Assembly (NCBI GenBank): GCA_027365105.1
Contig: DAHXNZ010000005.1
Coordinates: 27,892 to 91,891 of the forward strand
Reading direction: 5' to 3'
DNA length: 64,000 bases
From: Thermoplasmata archaeon
Lineage (GTDB): Archaea > Thermoplasmatota > Thermoplasmata > Lutacidiplasmatales > UBA184
Shown: one piece after another, positions 1 through 8,188 of the stretch
Layout: each line of letters starts with the position of its first letter
Position numbering within the stretch: the first letter of the stretch is position 1
Translations under genes and position numbers: made by a program
Notes under the pieces: generated by a model
What the model was told of the DNA's origin: nothing
What the model saw: the letters and a program-made list of their open reading frames with translations, nothing else
Databases searched by the model: none

Positions 1-148
1 CGAGATAGAGGGCACTCAGGTCCTTGGAGGAGAGCTTCGCGTCCACGAGGGCCTCGAGCCCGGCCTCGATCCCGATCTCCCGGAACGAGCGGTCCCAGAG
101 TTCGCCGAACCGGGTCATCCCGATCCCGAGGACCGCGACCTCCCGCAT
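1..148 (-). CDS. Acetyl-CoA acetyltransferase (thiolase), N-terminal part only
   Basis: Only the first 49 codons are inside the window; the gene runs off the left edge. The start MREVAVLGIGMTRFGEL and the following stretch about REIGIEAGLEAL match the N-terminus of archaeal SCP-x-type thiolases, which condense two acetyl-CoA into acetoacetyl-CoA. It begins 2 nt after the stop of HMG-CoA synthase, the standard archaeal order (HMG-CoA synthase, thiolase, then usually a DUF35 zinc-ribbon protein). In methanogens the thiolase and HMG-CoA synthase form a channelling complex bridged by DUF35, so the missing DUF35 gene is expected just left of the window. The catalytic Cys lies outside the window and cannot be checked. 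A second, complete thiolase/DUF35 pair is at 26953-28688. Confidence 0.85.
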   Translation of the reverse strand, partial: MREVAVLGIGMTRFGELWDRSFREIGIEAGLEALVDAKLSSKDLSALYL

Positions 149-150
149 CG

Positions 151-1203
151 TCAGCTCCCCCCCATGTGGATCTTGCCGCGGAACTTGGCGTAGACCGCAT
201 AGTTGAGGAAGGTCCCGCCGTGGAGGTAGCTCTCCACCGACGGCCCGAGGGCCCGGGCGAAGCTCTTGAGTTCGGGCGTGGTCTCGATATCGAAGGCGTC
301 GCTGCCCGCCCCGCTCCCGTACCCGACCATGAGGATCCGCTCGCCCGGGTCGGCGTGGTCGAGGACGTTGGCGAGCCCGATCAGGGCCGCCCCGGAGTAG
401 GTGTTGCCGATGAACGGCGTCACGAGGCCGTAGCGCATCTGGTCGTCGGTGAACCCCAGCTGCTTGCCGACACGCTGCGGGAACTTTCCGTTCGGCTGGT
501 GGAAGACCACGTGCTGGTAGGAGGCCGGGGTGGTCCCGGCGACCTCCATGAGGTGGTGCGCACACTCGGTGACGTGCTTGAAGTAGGCCGGTTCGCCGGT
601 GAACCGCCCGCTGTGGGACGGGTAGCGCTGCCCTTCTCGGCGCCAGAAGTCCGGCGTGTCGGTGGTGTAGCTCACGGTGTGGTGGATCCGGGCGATCACC
701 CGCTGGCGGCCGATGGCGAACGCGGCGCCTCCCGCGCTCGCCGAGTACTCGAGTGCATCGCCCGGGGCGCCCTGGCTCGTGTCGGTCCCGATCGCCACGC
801 CCAGGTCGATCATCCGGGCCCCGACGAGGCCGAGGCAGGTCTGGATGGCGGCCGTGCCCGCCTTGCAGGCGAACTCGAAGTCGGCGGCGGTGAGATGCGG
901 GGCCGCCCCCACCGCCTGGGCGACGACGGTGGCGGTCGGCTTGACCGCGTACGGGTGGGACTCGGAGCCGACATAGAGCGCGCCAATCGACTGCGGGTCG
1001 ATCCGGCCGCGCTGGAGCGCCTGGCGCAGCGCCTCGGTCGAGATCGTGATCGTGTCCTCGTCCGGCGACGGGACGCTTTTCTGGACGATGTAGAGGCCCT
1101 GGCCCATCGCGGCACCATCGGCGCCCCAGACCGACCCGATCTCGGCCGGGGCGATCCGGTACTTCGGGACATACGCTCCGTAGCTCACAATTCCAGCGTC
1201 CAT
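151..1203 (-). CDS. Hydroxymethylglutaryl-CoA synthase
   Basis: Condenses acetyl-CoA with acetoacetyl-CoA to HMG-CoA, the committed step towards mevalonate and archaeal ether lipids. The N-terminus [17 protein letters not shown] is diagnostic of archaeal HMG-CoA synthase, and 350 aa is the family length. The catalytic Cys is in [12 protein letters not shown] near residue 110, and the downstream His is in [12 protein letters not shown] chose the ATG at 1203 because it gives the conserved N-terminus and a GGAGG lies 11 nt upstream; an in-frame ATG at 1221 would add six residues and overlap the stop of the upstream regulator. The gene is second in an operon of regulator, HMG-CoA synthase and thiolase. 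Confidence 0.93.
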   Translation of the reverse strand: MDAGIVSYGAYVPKYRIAPAEIGSVWGADGAAMGQGLYIVQKSVPSPDEDTITISTEALRQALQRGRIDPQSIGALYVGSESHPYAVKPTATVVAQAVGAAPHLTAADFEFACKAGTAAIQTCLGLVGARMIDLGVAIGTDTSQGAPGDALEYSASAGGAAFAIGRQRVIARIHHTVSYTTDTPDFWRREGQRYPSHSGRFTGEPAYFKHVTECAHHLMEVAGTTPASYQHVVFHQPNGKFPQRVGKQLGFTDDQMRYGLVTPFIGNTYSGAALIGLANVLDHADPGERILMVGYGSGAGSDAFDIETTPELKSFARALGPSVESYLHGGTFLNYAVYAKFRGKIHMGGS

Positions 1204-1220
1204 GCGGTGGGTTTCCTCCA

Positions 1221-1898
1221 TTACATTCGCTCCAAACGAGTCAGGATCTCGGGAGGGCGAAGGGCGGTGGTCAGGAGCGGGATCCGCTCGACCTCGCTGA
1301 GGCGGACCGCGAGGGGATCGACGCGCCCCGGATCGGAAAAGATCACGGCGGAAGGCTTGAGGGGATGGGCCCGGACCGCGACCATCGGAGAGCGGCCGTA
1401 CTTGACCTGCGAGAAGATGAGCGCCCGTTGGGTCGTCCAGCCGAACACCTCGGAGTACCGGGTGGCATCGATCGAAAGGATCGCCTTCGGGGCATCGATG
1501 AGCGTGAAGCCATGGATGTCCCGGTGGAGGTCGACCGAGCTGACCGCCACCGCCTCGAGGCGGGAGGCGAGCTTGGGGAGCGGCACCGCGGCGGAGAACT
1601 CCCGCCGGCCCAGGATTCCCAGGGAGGCCGGTAGGCCCCCGAGCTGCTGGTACATCCGCCCGCCGTGGTGATGATCGACCTCGACCAAGGCGTCGACATA
1701 CCGGCGGATGAAGGCCGCGCCGGGGCTCGCGCGTCGTTCCGACTCGTAGTCGCTGATGACCGAAGGGACCGTCGCGAGTTGGTGGGCGAGATCTCGTTGG
1801 GTGATCCCGAAGTCCTCCCGCCACTTGCGGAGGGTACGGCCGGGGTGGGGGCTCAGCACGACTTCCCCGGCGATCTTCTCCCGGATCTCCGCGTCCAC
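1221..1898 (-). CDS. XRE-family regulator heading the mevalonate operon
   Basis: A 225-residue protein with an N-terminal helix-turn-helix (residues about 20-65; [20 protein letters not shown] then PSVISDYE) and a C-terminal domain of about 150 residues with no enzymatic motif that I recognise. Proteins of this architecture commonly precede HMG-CoA synthase in euryarchaea. The start is a GTG about 26 nt downstream of a box A (GATTTATA), so the mRNA is probably leaderless. The box A is bracketed by a CGGTA/TACCG inverted repeat that could be an autoregulatory operator. The stop codon overlaps an upstream ATG of the HMG-CoA synthase frame, so the two are co-transcribed. Control of the mevalonate operon is inferred from position; a ligand cannot be deduced. 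Confidence 0.82.
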   Translation of the reverse strand: MDAEIREKIAGEVVLSPHPGRTLRKWREDFGITQRDLAHQLATVPSVISDYESERRASPGAAFIRRYVDALVEVDHHHGGRMYQQLGGLPASLGILGRREFSAAVPLPKLASRLEAVAVSSVDLHRDIHGFTLIDAPKAILSIDATRYSEVFGWTTQRALIFSQVKYGRSPMVAVRAHPLKPSAVIFSDPGRVDPLAVRLSEVERIPLLTTALRPPEILTRLERM

Positions 1899-1917
1899 GG
1901 CCCCGGGAGTCGAATCA

Positions 1918-1935
1918 CGGTATAAATCGGTACCG
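1918..1935 (-). promoter_or_regulatory. Box A with flanking inverted repeat (putative autoregulatory operator)
   Basis: On the minus strand the box A GATTTATA lies about 26 nt before the regulator GTG. It sits inside CGGTA-N8-TACCG, a perfect 5-bp inverted repeat. A repressor bound here would block TBP. Promoter role is well supported by spacing; the operator role is inference. Confidence 0.6.
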
Positions 1936-1937
1936 TT

Positions 1938-1962
1938 CCTGTCGTTCTCTGGGTTCGACAGG
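1938..1962. repeat. 7-bp inverted repeat between tRNA-Ala and the regulator
   Basis: CCTGTCG and CGACAGG form perfect 7-bp arms around an 11-nt loop. It lies between the 3' end of the tRNA-Ala gene and the regulator promoter, so it could be a transcript-end hairpin or a second regulator site. No poly-T tract follows. Confidence 0.4.
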
Positions 1963-1980
1963 AGCCGAATGTCGGGGGAA

Positions 1981-2079
1981 TGGACCGGGCGAGAGTTTCC
2001 GGAGGCGGGGGGCCGCCTCCCTTTGAACTCGCGACCTCTACCTTGCCAAGGTAGCGATCTTCCGCTGATCTACCGGCCC
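1981..2079 (-). tRNA. tRNA-Ala (GGC) with a 27-nt intron in the T-loop (59/60)
   Basis: The acceptor arm GGGCCGG (2079-2073) pairs with CCGGTCC (1988-1982), and the discriminator is A (1981). The D-arm is GATC/GATC. The anticodon stem CTACC/GGTAG encloses TTGGCAA, giving anticodon GGC (alanine). The T-stem GCGAG (2032-2028) pairs perfectly with CTCGC (1993-1989), but 34 nt separate the arms instead of 7. Removing 2021-1995 leaves a canonical T-loop TTCAAAT. The removed segment forms an 8-bp hairpin (GGAGGCGG/CCGCCTCC). With the T-stem and a TTCA/GGAA helix (three pairs plus one mismatch) it makes a bulge-helix-bulge with cuts at AA|G and AC|T, the substrate of archaeal splicing endonuclease. 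CCA is not encoded. A box A is at 2108-2115. Confidence 0.88.
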
Positions 2080-2107
2080 AACCCCGAGGGCCCCAGTCCG
2101 GCCGGGG

Positions 2108-2115
2108 CATAAACC
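2108..2115 (-). promoter_or_regulatory. Box A of tRNA-Ala
   Basis: Minus-strand GGTTTATG lies about 30 nt before the tRNA 5' end, the usual archaeal TATA spacing. Confidence 0.65.
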
Positions 2116-2144
2116 CTTGCCGCCAAATCGCCGGTTCCGCCGCC

Positions 2145-4793
2145 CTACATCCTCCGACGGGCGACCGCGAGGATCGCGGGAAAGTAGTACAGCCGGACGA
2201 GGAAGGTGTCAATGACGAGTGAAATCGCAAAGGCGATCCCGAGCTGCTGGAGGAAGCCGAGGGGCTGGAGGCCGAGGGACCCGAGGGAGGCGGCGAGGAT
2301 CAGGCCCAGGCTGGTGACGACCGCTCCCGAATAGCCGATCCCCCGGGGGATTGCCCGCCGGGGCGGCTCGCGCCGTTGCTCCTCGACGACCCGGCTCAGG
2401 ATGAAGACCGTGTAGTCGTTGCCCAGGGAAACCAGGATGACGAACAGAATCAGCGGGATGAGGTAGATCAGAGCCTCGTGGAGCAGGTAGGTCGAGATGA
2501 AGTAGAGAAGTACCGTCGTGGCCGTAATGGAGAGGTAGACGCCCGACAGCGAAATGAGCGGGTAGATCAGCGATCGGAACGCGAGACCTAGGACGGCTCC
2601 GATCAGGACGACGATCAGGAGCTCGAGTTCCGGATACAGGACCTGGTTCTGGCTCTTCTGGTCGACGACCCCGGCCGCGGCTCCTCCGACGATCCATCCG
2701 GGATGGGCCCGGAGCGACAGGACGAACGCCGACCCTCCGTCGCTGAAAGGGCTCGCGACCGAATACAGGTTCCAGTACGCCCAAGACCCGTTCGAGAAGA
2801 GATAGCCGGTCGCCCCCGAAAGTGTCGCACCGGCCGAGCCGTTCGGCGCGAGGTCGTGCCCCAGCAGGAAGGGGCCCGTACCGCTCGCCAGGCCCGGGGT
2901 CGTGTGCATCGCCGCGGCGGCCCGGTAGAGGATCGCGGTCCCGGCGGGGGTCAGGCTTCCGTTGGCGGCCAGATACCCCGAAGGATCGTGGACCAGCACC
3001 GTGGTCGGGAACAGGAGGTTGGCTCCGAAGGCCGATTGGAGCGCGTCCTGGGCCCGGACGCTCGGGAAGGAGGCGGGCAGGCCCTGGGTGATGTCGTAGC
3101 TGGTCGGTACGGTCAAGGCGGCGACCACGACCGGGATCGCGACGATCCCGACGACCGCGAGGACCACCCACCGGTGCCGGACGGAGGCGTCGGCGGCCCG
3201 GTAGAAGACCGACCGCTCAAGAGGCCGGGAACGGGGCGCGCGGCCCGGGGCGAGGAAGACCCTGGGCCCGAGGAAGCTCGTGATCACCGGGAGCAGGGTC
3301 GCCTCGCAGACCCCCACCAGGAGGACGGTGACAAAGAGGACCGGCCCCCACGTAGAAATTCCGGGGAGGAAGGACAGCGCCCCGAGGCCGGCCGCGACCG
3401 TGACCGCGCTGGTCAGGATGGCAGCTCCCGCCGTTTCGGTCGCCCGCTCGATCGCCCGGTTGGGCGCGAGGCCCTCCCTCAGCCCTTCCCGGTACCGGTA
3501 GAGCAGGAAGACCAGGAAATCGGTCGCGATTCCGAGGACCACCGCCGTGAGCACGTAGGTCACGATGTAGTTGACCGGTCCGATGAACGCCCCCGTGAGG
3601 AGGATCCCGAAGTACCCGAAGAGGGTGCCCGTGCCAACGAACCCCACCGCGAGGATCGGGGCGACCCATGAGCGAAGCGTGATGAAGACCGCGACCGCCA
3701 GCAGGATGAAGGTGAGCCCGAACAGGAACCCCTCCGAAGCGCTCGCCGCTTGGGAGTCGTAGCTGACCGCCCCGTTCCCCGCGACCCCTGCAGCCGATCC
3801 GAAGAAGGCGGTGGCGACGGTCCGAATTTCCGGGACTGCGGCCTGGGCGGGGTAGAAGTTGTCGGCACCGCGAAAGCCGTCGGGCACGCTGAAGCGCACA
3901 TAGATGAGGCTGACCTCCCCGTTGGGACTGACGAAGGGGGCCCGCAGGGCCGCCGAGGCAGCCAGCCAGCCGTCGGTCGTCACGAACCGTAATCCCCCAT
4001 CCCCGGGAGCGGCAAAGGCCGAGACCAGCGTGCCGGGGATCGGGTGCCCGAATATCGTGAGGCCCCCCAGAGCCAGCCACCCGCCGACCAGGGTCGGGAG
4101 GGCCGTAGTGGCGTTCGTCACGGTCGTGCGAGCCAGGAGGAAGCGGCCCGGGGCCGGGTCAGGGAGGAACGGGAGGGCGGTCGAGCGGACCGCCCCGGTC
4201 ACCAAGGCGGAGGCCGCCACTCCTGCCGAATAGTTGTCCAGGAGGGCCTGCCGGAACGCCTGGGGATACCCGCCGGGGGGGCCGCCGGAGCGATTGTAGG
4301 TCGAGTTGATGGTCGCTTGGGCCCCGGACCAGTTCGCGAAGAACGCGGTGGGAAATCCCCAGGCCTGACGCGAGAGGGCTTCGAAGAGGGTTGAATTGGC
4401 GGCGATCGCCGGTCGGGCCGGGTCGAGGGCGGAGTCGAGTGCGCCGGCGAGGGCCGAGCAGATCGAGCTCGTGGAGTTGAAGTCGCGGATGTGGGCCTGC
4501 TCGACGGCGTTCGAGAGCCCATACGTCGCGTTGCAGTAGGCGGGTCCCGGCGAGGTCGCGTTCTGGACGACCACGAAGAGGGTCGAGACCTGCGGGCTCG
4601 CCCGGGCCAGCAGCGCCTGGGCTTGGGCCGACTGGCTACCGGCGACCGAGCTCCCGCTCGAAGAGTAGCTGACGTAGCCTTGGTAGAGGCCGGCCACCGG
4701 AGCCATCGCGAGCAGGATCACGATCCAGACGAGAAGCACGGCTCGCCGCCGCTTCAGCAGGGCCCGGGCCCAGGTCCTCCCGGAATCGACCAT
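2145..4793 (-). CDS. MMPL/RND-superfamily membrane transporter
   Basis: An 882-residue protein with the two-fold RND layout: an N-terminal membrane helix, a large extracytoplasmic loop rich in N-x-S/T, five to six helices (about residues 350-530), a second helix and loop, and a final helix bundle ending about YYFPAILAVA. The MMPL signature appears twice, as GIATDFLVFLLYRYREGL and SLGNDYTVFILSRVVEEQ, each with the membrane Asp expected for proton coupling. Such proteins export lipids or hydrophobic compounds; the substrate here is unknown. I chose the ATG at 4793 rather than the GTG at 4823, because the only box A (TTTAATAG, 4840-4833) is just 10-17 nt from the GTG. Monocistronic, divergent from the gene at 4912. 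Confidence 0.88.
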   Translation of the reverse strand: MVDSGRTWARALLKRRRAVLLVWIVILLAMAPVAGLYQGYVSYSSSGSSVAGSQSAQAQALLARASPQVSTLFVVVQNATSPGPAYCNATYGLSNAVEQAHIRDFNSTSSICSALAGALDSALDPARPAIAANSTLFEALSRQAWGFPTAFFANWSGAQATINSTYNRSGGPPGGYPQAFRQALLDNYSAGVAASALVTGAVRSTALPFLPDPAPGRFLLARTTVTNATTALPTLVGGWLALGGLTIFGHPIPGTLVSAFAAPGDGGLRFVTTDGWLAASAALRAPFVSPNGEVSLIYVRFSVPDGFRGADNFYPAQAAVPEIRTVATAFFGSAAGVAGNGAVSYDSQAASASEGFLFGLTFILLAVAVFITLRSWVAPILAVGFVGTGTLFGYFGILLTGAFIGPVNYIVTYVLTAVVLGIATDFLVFLLYRYREGLREGLAPNRAIERATETAGAAILTSAVTVAAGLGALSFLPGISTWGPVLFVTVLLVGVCEATLLPVITSFLGPRVFLAPGRAPRSRPLERSVFYRAADASVRHRWVVLAVVGIVAIPVVVAALTVPTSYDITQGLPASFPSVRAQDALQSAFGANLLFPTTVLVHDPSGYLAANGSLTPAGTAILYRAAAAMHTTPGLASGTGPFLLGHDLAPNGSAGATLSGATGYLFSNGSWAYWNLYSVASPFSDGGSAFVLSLRAHPGWIVGGAAAGVVDQKSQNQVLYPELELLIVVLIGAVLGLAFRSLIYPLISLSGVYLSITATTVLLYFISTYLLHEALIYLIPLILFVILVSLGNDYTVFILSRVVEEQRREPPRRAIPRGIGYSGAVVTSLGLILAASLGSLGLQPLGFLQQLGIAFAISLVIDTFLVRLYYFPAILAVARRRM

Positions 4794-4832
4794 AGGACCC
4801 GGGGCCGACACTGGGAGCGGCACGCCGGAGGC

Positions 4833-4840
4833 CTATTAAA
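4833..4840 (-). promoter_or_regulatory. Box A of the MMPL transporter gene
   Basis: Minus-strand TTTAATAG is the best TATA match in the 120-nt divergent region. Predicted transcription would begin near 4810, which favours the ATG at 4793 as start codon. Confidence 0.6.
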
Positions 4841-4911
4841 GGGGACCTTCCGAGGGCGGCCTCCCGGGAGGCCACGACAACGCTTTTGGGGAGCGGGCCG
4901 CTGCGTTTTCC

Positions 4912-5271
4912 GTGGCGGACACAGGAACAGACGCGGACCCCCTCGGGATGCTCATGAAAAGCACCGGGGATCTTCTCCGGCCCGAAGAGCTGGTGCGGGA
5001 GGCGACCCGAGACATCGTCAAGGCGGAGATCCGCCATCACATCGAAAAAACCCTCCACGACGATCCGAAGCTCGCGAAGGACCTGCGCGATGCGGTCCGT
5101 TCCCTCCTCGAGGCCCGGGCGCTGGAGTACGCGGCGCTTGTTCGGGTCGGGGCGTGCACCGCCCGCCTGGGCATCTCCGCGCTCCCCGACGAGATGCGCA
5201 AGAGCCTCACGAAGGATCTGCTCGACGTTCTCGCTCGGGAGATCGGGCAGATCGTGGACCGTTCGCTCTGA
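4912..5271 (+). CDS. Hypothetical helical protein, 119 aa
   Basis: I do not recognise this family. It is predicted to be almost entirely helical and soluble, with balanced charged residues (for example RPEELVREATRDIVKAE and DAVRSLLEARALEYAALV) and no Cys cluster or catalytic motif. The start is a GTG 27 nt after a box A-like GCTTTTGG, consistent with the leaderless pattern of this genome. Its last 65 nt overlap the 3' end of the convergent cysteine desulfurase gene, whose own tail there is low-complexity. Normal amino-acid composition argues that it is real rather than a chance ORF in GC-rich DNA. Confidence 0.6.
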   Translation: MADTGTDADPLGMLMKSTGDLLRPEELVREATRDIVKAEIRHHIEKTLHDDPKLAKDLRDAVRSLLEARALEYAALVRVGACTARLGISALPDEMRKSLTKDLLDVLAREIGQIVDRSL

Positions 5272-6508
5272 GCGGACGCGGCCCCCCCCGGTCGGGGATG
5301 CGGACCAGCAGTTCTTGGATTCCTTGGACCAGGCGACGGACCTCGTCGACCGTGTTGTAGAGATAGAAGGACGCCCGGACCGATCCGGTCAGACCCCGCT
5401 CGGCGTACCACGAGTGGACACAATGCTGGCCGGAACGGACGAGTACCCGGTAGCCTTCGTCCAGGAAGAGCGCCACGTCGTGGGCATCGACACCGGCCAG
5501 TGTGAACCCCAGGATGCTCGGTCGGTCCCCGGGCAACGCCGGTCCCAGGATCGTGATCCGGGGTTCGTCGGCCAAGGCCCGGGTCGCGACCCGGTTGAGC
5601 GCCGCCTGGTGGCGGCGGACCGCCTCGAGGCCGGCCCGTGCGAGGAACCGGAGGCCCGCATGGGCGCCGAGGATCCCGGCGTAGTTCTGAAGACCGGCCT
5701 CGAACCGGTAAGGTGGTGGGCGGAGCCGGTGGGTCCGCTGGGTGGACCACTCGACGGTCTCGCCGCCGAGGTTGAGGGGAGCGATCCGGTCCAGAGCCCC
5801 GGGGGCGGAAAGCAGGGCCCCGACCCCGGTCGGACCGAGCATCTTGTGCGCGGAGACCGCGTAGAAGCTCGCCCCGATCCGCTTCAGGTCGACGGCTTCG
5901 TGGGGAGCGGCCTGGCATCCATCCAAGAGGACCTCGGCTCCCCGGTCGCGGGCGATCTCGCTGATCGCCCGGACCGGCAGGCTCCGCCCGTCGAGGTTCG
6001 AGGTATGAAAGAGGCTGATCAGCCGGGGCCGGAGCCGGTCGACCTCTGCCGAAAACCGATCGAGGTCGAATCTCCCGTCGTCCTCGAGGGCGAACGTGTG
6101 GAGGCGCAGGCGCCGCTCCTCGGCGAGCCGCTGCCAGACGACGAGGTTCGAATTGTGCTCCTGGTCCGAGACCAGCACGCGGTCGCCCCGTCGCCACGGG
6201 TAGCCTCGGGCGACGAGGTTGATCGCCTCGGTCGCATTGCGGAGGAAGACCACCGGGCCGGCGTCGCCCAGGCCGAACCAGCGGCTGAAGGCCGATCGAG
6301 CCGCCTCGACCCGCTCGCCGGCCGCCGTCGAGAATCGGTGCCGGCTCCGGCCCGCGCAGCCTGGGAATTGGGTGTAGTACTCCTCCATCGCGGCGAGGAC
6401 GGTCCGCGGAACAAGCGACATGCAGGCCGAATCCAGGTACGCCACCGACCCGTCGGGGCCCTCCGCGGCGAGCGCCGGAAACTCGGAGCGCAGGCGGGCC
6501 CGGTTCAT
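5207..6508 (-). CDS. Cysteine desulfurase, SufS/CsdA class
   Basis: A PLP-dependent class V aminotransferase-fold enzyme that takes sulfur from cysteine for Fe-S clusters and thio-modification. Visible motifs in order: ATEAINLVARGYPW, DQEHNSN, LLDGCQAAPHEAVD (PLP-binding Asp), SAHKMLGPTGVG with the Schiff-base Lys, and RSGQHCVHSW with the catalytic Cys, as in SufS-type (group II) enzymes. The ATG at 6508 overlaps the stop of the upstream amidohydrolase (ATGA), giving 433 aa, close to the family length. The C-terminal 30 residues are Arg/Pro-rich, not conserved, and overlap the gene at 4912. No sufBC genes are adjacent. Confidence 0.92.
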   Translation of the reverse strand: MNRARLRSEFPALAAEGPDGSVAYLDSACMSLVPRTVLAAMEEYYTQFPGCAGRSRHRFSTAAGERVEAARSAFSRWFGLGDAGPVVFLRNATEAINLVARGYPWRRGDRVLVSDQEHNSNLVVWQRLAEERRLRLHTFALEDDGRFDLDRFSAEVDRLRPRLISLFHTSNLDGRSLPVRAISEIARDRGAEVLLDGCQAAPHEAVDLKRIGASFYAVSAHKMLGPTGVGALLSAPGALDRIAPLNLGGETVEWSTQRTHRLRPPPYRFEAGLQNYAGILGAHAGLRFLARAGLEAVRRHQAALNRVATRALADEPRITILGPALPGDRPSILGFTLAGVDAHDVALFLDEGYRVLVRSGQHCVHSWYAERGLTGSVRASFYLYNTVDEVRRLVQGIQELLVRIPDRGGPRPLRANGPRSARSPERERRADPS

Positions 6509-7695
6509 TGGGCCCCACCGCCGAGGGCCGCCGCACCGGCCGCCAGGGAGGCCGCCGCAACGGCCAGCGTCTCGTCCGGGGGGAGGAACCGGGGGCTGTG
6601 AAGACTCTCCGGGGTCCCCGGGCGACCGGCCCCCACGAAAAAGAAGCACCCCGGTACCTTGCCCAGGTACCGGGCGAAGTCCTCGGCCCCCATGACCGGT
6701 CCGGGCAGCTCCCGGACGCGGTCCGGGCCGAGCTCCGCCCGGAGTGCCTGGCGCACCCGGTCGGTCGGATCCGGGGGGTTGATGAGGGCCGGGTACCCCC
6801 GGCGAAACTCGGTCGTAGCCCGGAGGCCCGACGATCGGGCAATCCCGGCCACTCGGTGCCGGAGTTCCTGCTCGAGCGCATTGCGGGTCTCGGGCCGGAC
6901 GGTCCGGATCGTGCCGGTCAGCTCGGCCTCACCGGCCAGGATGTTGTGGCGCGTCCCTCCGTGGAAGGTGCCGACCGTGACCACCGCGGGATCGATCGGG
7001 TCCCGCCTCCGGCTCACCAGGGTCTGGAGGCCCGTGACGATCTCGGCTCCCGTGACCACCGCGTCCAGCCCCCGGTGGGGGTAGCCGGCGTGGCCGGAAC
7101 GGCCGCGGACCCGGATCCTAAACCCATCGGCGGCCGCCATCAGCGCCCCGGTCCGGAGCCCCACCGTTCCGACCGGCAGGCCGGGTTCGACGTGCGCGCC
7201 CAGGATCGCATGGACCCGCGGGGCCCGCAGGATGCCGCGGGCGATCCATGGGCCCGCGCCCCCGGTCTCCCCTTCTTCTTCGGCGGGCTGGAAGATCAGC
7301 CGGAATCGACGGCTCGGGAGCACCTCCCGCAGCATCTCCGCGGCGCCGAGGAGGGCGGCCATGTGCACATCGTGGCCGCAGGCATGCATCACCCCCGGGG
7401 TCCGGGAGGCCTCCGGAGCACCGGTGGCTTCCCGGACCGGGAGAGCGTCCATATCGGCCCGGAGAGCGATCACCGGGCCCTCACCTTCGGCCGACTCCCG
7501 GACCGCAACGCCGGTGAAGCCCTTCGGGGCCTCCGGGTCGAAGCCGAGCTCCTGGAGAATCCCGATCAGGCGATCCCGGGTCGCCGACTCCTGGTTCGAG
7601 AGTTCCGGGAACCGGTGGAACTCTCGACGCCATCGGAGGAGCGTCGGGAGGATCTTCCGGGCCCTCGTGAGCCACGGGCCGGTTCGCGGTGCCAC
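6505..7695 (-). CDS. M20 family metallopeptidase / N-acyl-amino-acid amidohydrolase
   Basis: Hydrolyses amide bonds of N-acyl or N-peptidyl amino acids using a metal centre. The protein (396 aa) shows the M20D pattern: LRADMDALPV, HACGHDVHMAALLGAA (metal-site Cys and His), FQPAEEEGETGGAGPWI, a lid domain with GRSGHAGYPHRGLDAV, and the C-terminal PVMGAEDFARYL. The likely start is the GTG at 7695 (VAPRTGPW), about 27 nt after GGTTAAGG on the minus strand; upstream in-frame codons are low-complexity. It is followed, with a 4-nt overlap, by the cysteine desulfurase, so the two are co-expressed. The true substrate cannot be read from sequence. Confidence 0.86.
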   Translation of the reverse strand: MAPRTGPWLTRARKILPTLLRWRREFHRFPELSNQESATRDRLIGILQELGFDPEAPKGFTGVAVRESAEGEGPVIALRADMDALPVREATGAPEASRTPGVMHACGHDVHMAALLGAAEMLREVLPSRRFRLIFQPAEEEGETGGAGPWIARGILRAPRVHAILGAHVEPGLPVGTVGLRTGALMAAADGFRIRVRGRSGHAGYPHRGLDAVVTGAEIVTGLQTLVSRRRDPIDPAVVTVGTFHGGTRHNILAGEAELTGTIRTVRPETRNALEQELRHRVAGIARSSGLRATTEFRRGYPALINPPDPTDRVRQALRAELGPDRVRELPGPVMGAEDFARYLGKVPGCFFFVGAGRPGTPESLHSPRFLPPDETLAVAAASLAAGAAALGGGAQ

Positions 7696-7819
7696 GGTTT
7701 GGGGAGGGCGTCCGGGCCTTAACCTTCCCGGCTCGGCCCGCCGGGGACGCGCCCACGGGCGACGACACGCCGGTCCGGGCGCGGAGAAAAGTTTAGTGCC
7801 TCCCGGACCTCCCGAACGC

Positions 7820-8044
7820 ATGGCCTCCCCCTTGTCCCCCCGGGGAATTCCCCCCGCGGCGCTCCGTGCGACCTTGGAGATCCTGCGGGTCCATACGACA
7901 CCGATCAAGCGCCGGGTCCTTCTCGAAGAGTTGGATCGTCAAGGCCACCGCATCTCGCTCGCCGGACTCAACCGGATCCTCCAGCACTGCGCCGAGAACC
8001 ACTGGACCATCGACCGACCCGAGGGGGTGGGTCTCCACCCGTGA
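7820..8044 (+). CDS. Small winged-helix-like protein, 74 aa
   Basis: A small protein with the helix pattern of a winged HTH: ALRATLEILRVHTTPIKRRV, then LLEELDRQGHRISLAGLNRI, then LQHCAENHWTI. A DNA-binding role is inferred only from this pattern. The ATG at 7820 lies 26 nt after TTTAGTG, again a leaderless arrangement, and the gene is divergent from the M20 gene, which has its own box A about 70 nt away. The next gene downstream is dnaK, with a separate strong promoter. Confidence 0.6.
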   Translation: MASPLSPRGIPPAALRATLEILRVHTTPIKRRVLLEELDRQGHRISLAGLNRILQHCAENHWTIDRPEGVGLHP

Positions 8045-8117
8045 TCGAGGGGACCCATCCTTCCGCCGGAGCCGCGCCGTTGGAGGTTCGCTCTCCGCCG
8101 GTCCGCGATAGGGGGTC

Positions 8118-8183
8118 TTTTTATACGAGTGCTTTCTTTCTAATGCGGGTAACCTGGGCGGAGCCACCCTCCGGTCCAGGAGG
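8118..8183 (+). promoter_or_regulatory. dnaK promoter and Shine-Dalgarno site
   Basis: TTTTTATA at 8118-8125 is one of the strongest TATA boxes in the window. The predicted mRNA has a leader of about 40 nt ending with GGAGG at 8179-8183, 5 nt before the dnaK ATG. This contrasts with the leaderless genes around it. Confidence 0.75.
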
Positions 8184-8188
8184 CATCA

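Noticed and set aside
166..1671. 501-codon plus-strand ORF opposite HMG-CoA synthase
   Set aside because: Antisense shadow in GC-rich DNA; the minus strand encodes a clear enzyme and regulator.
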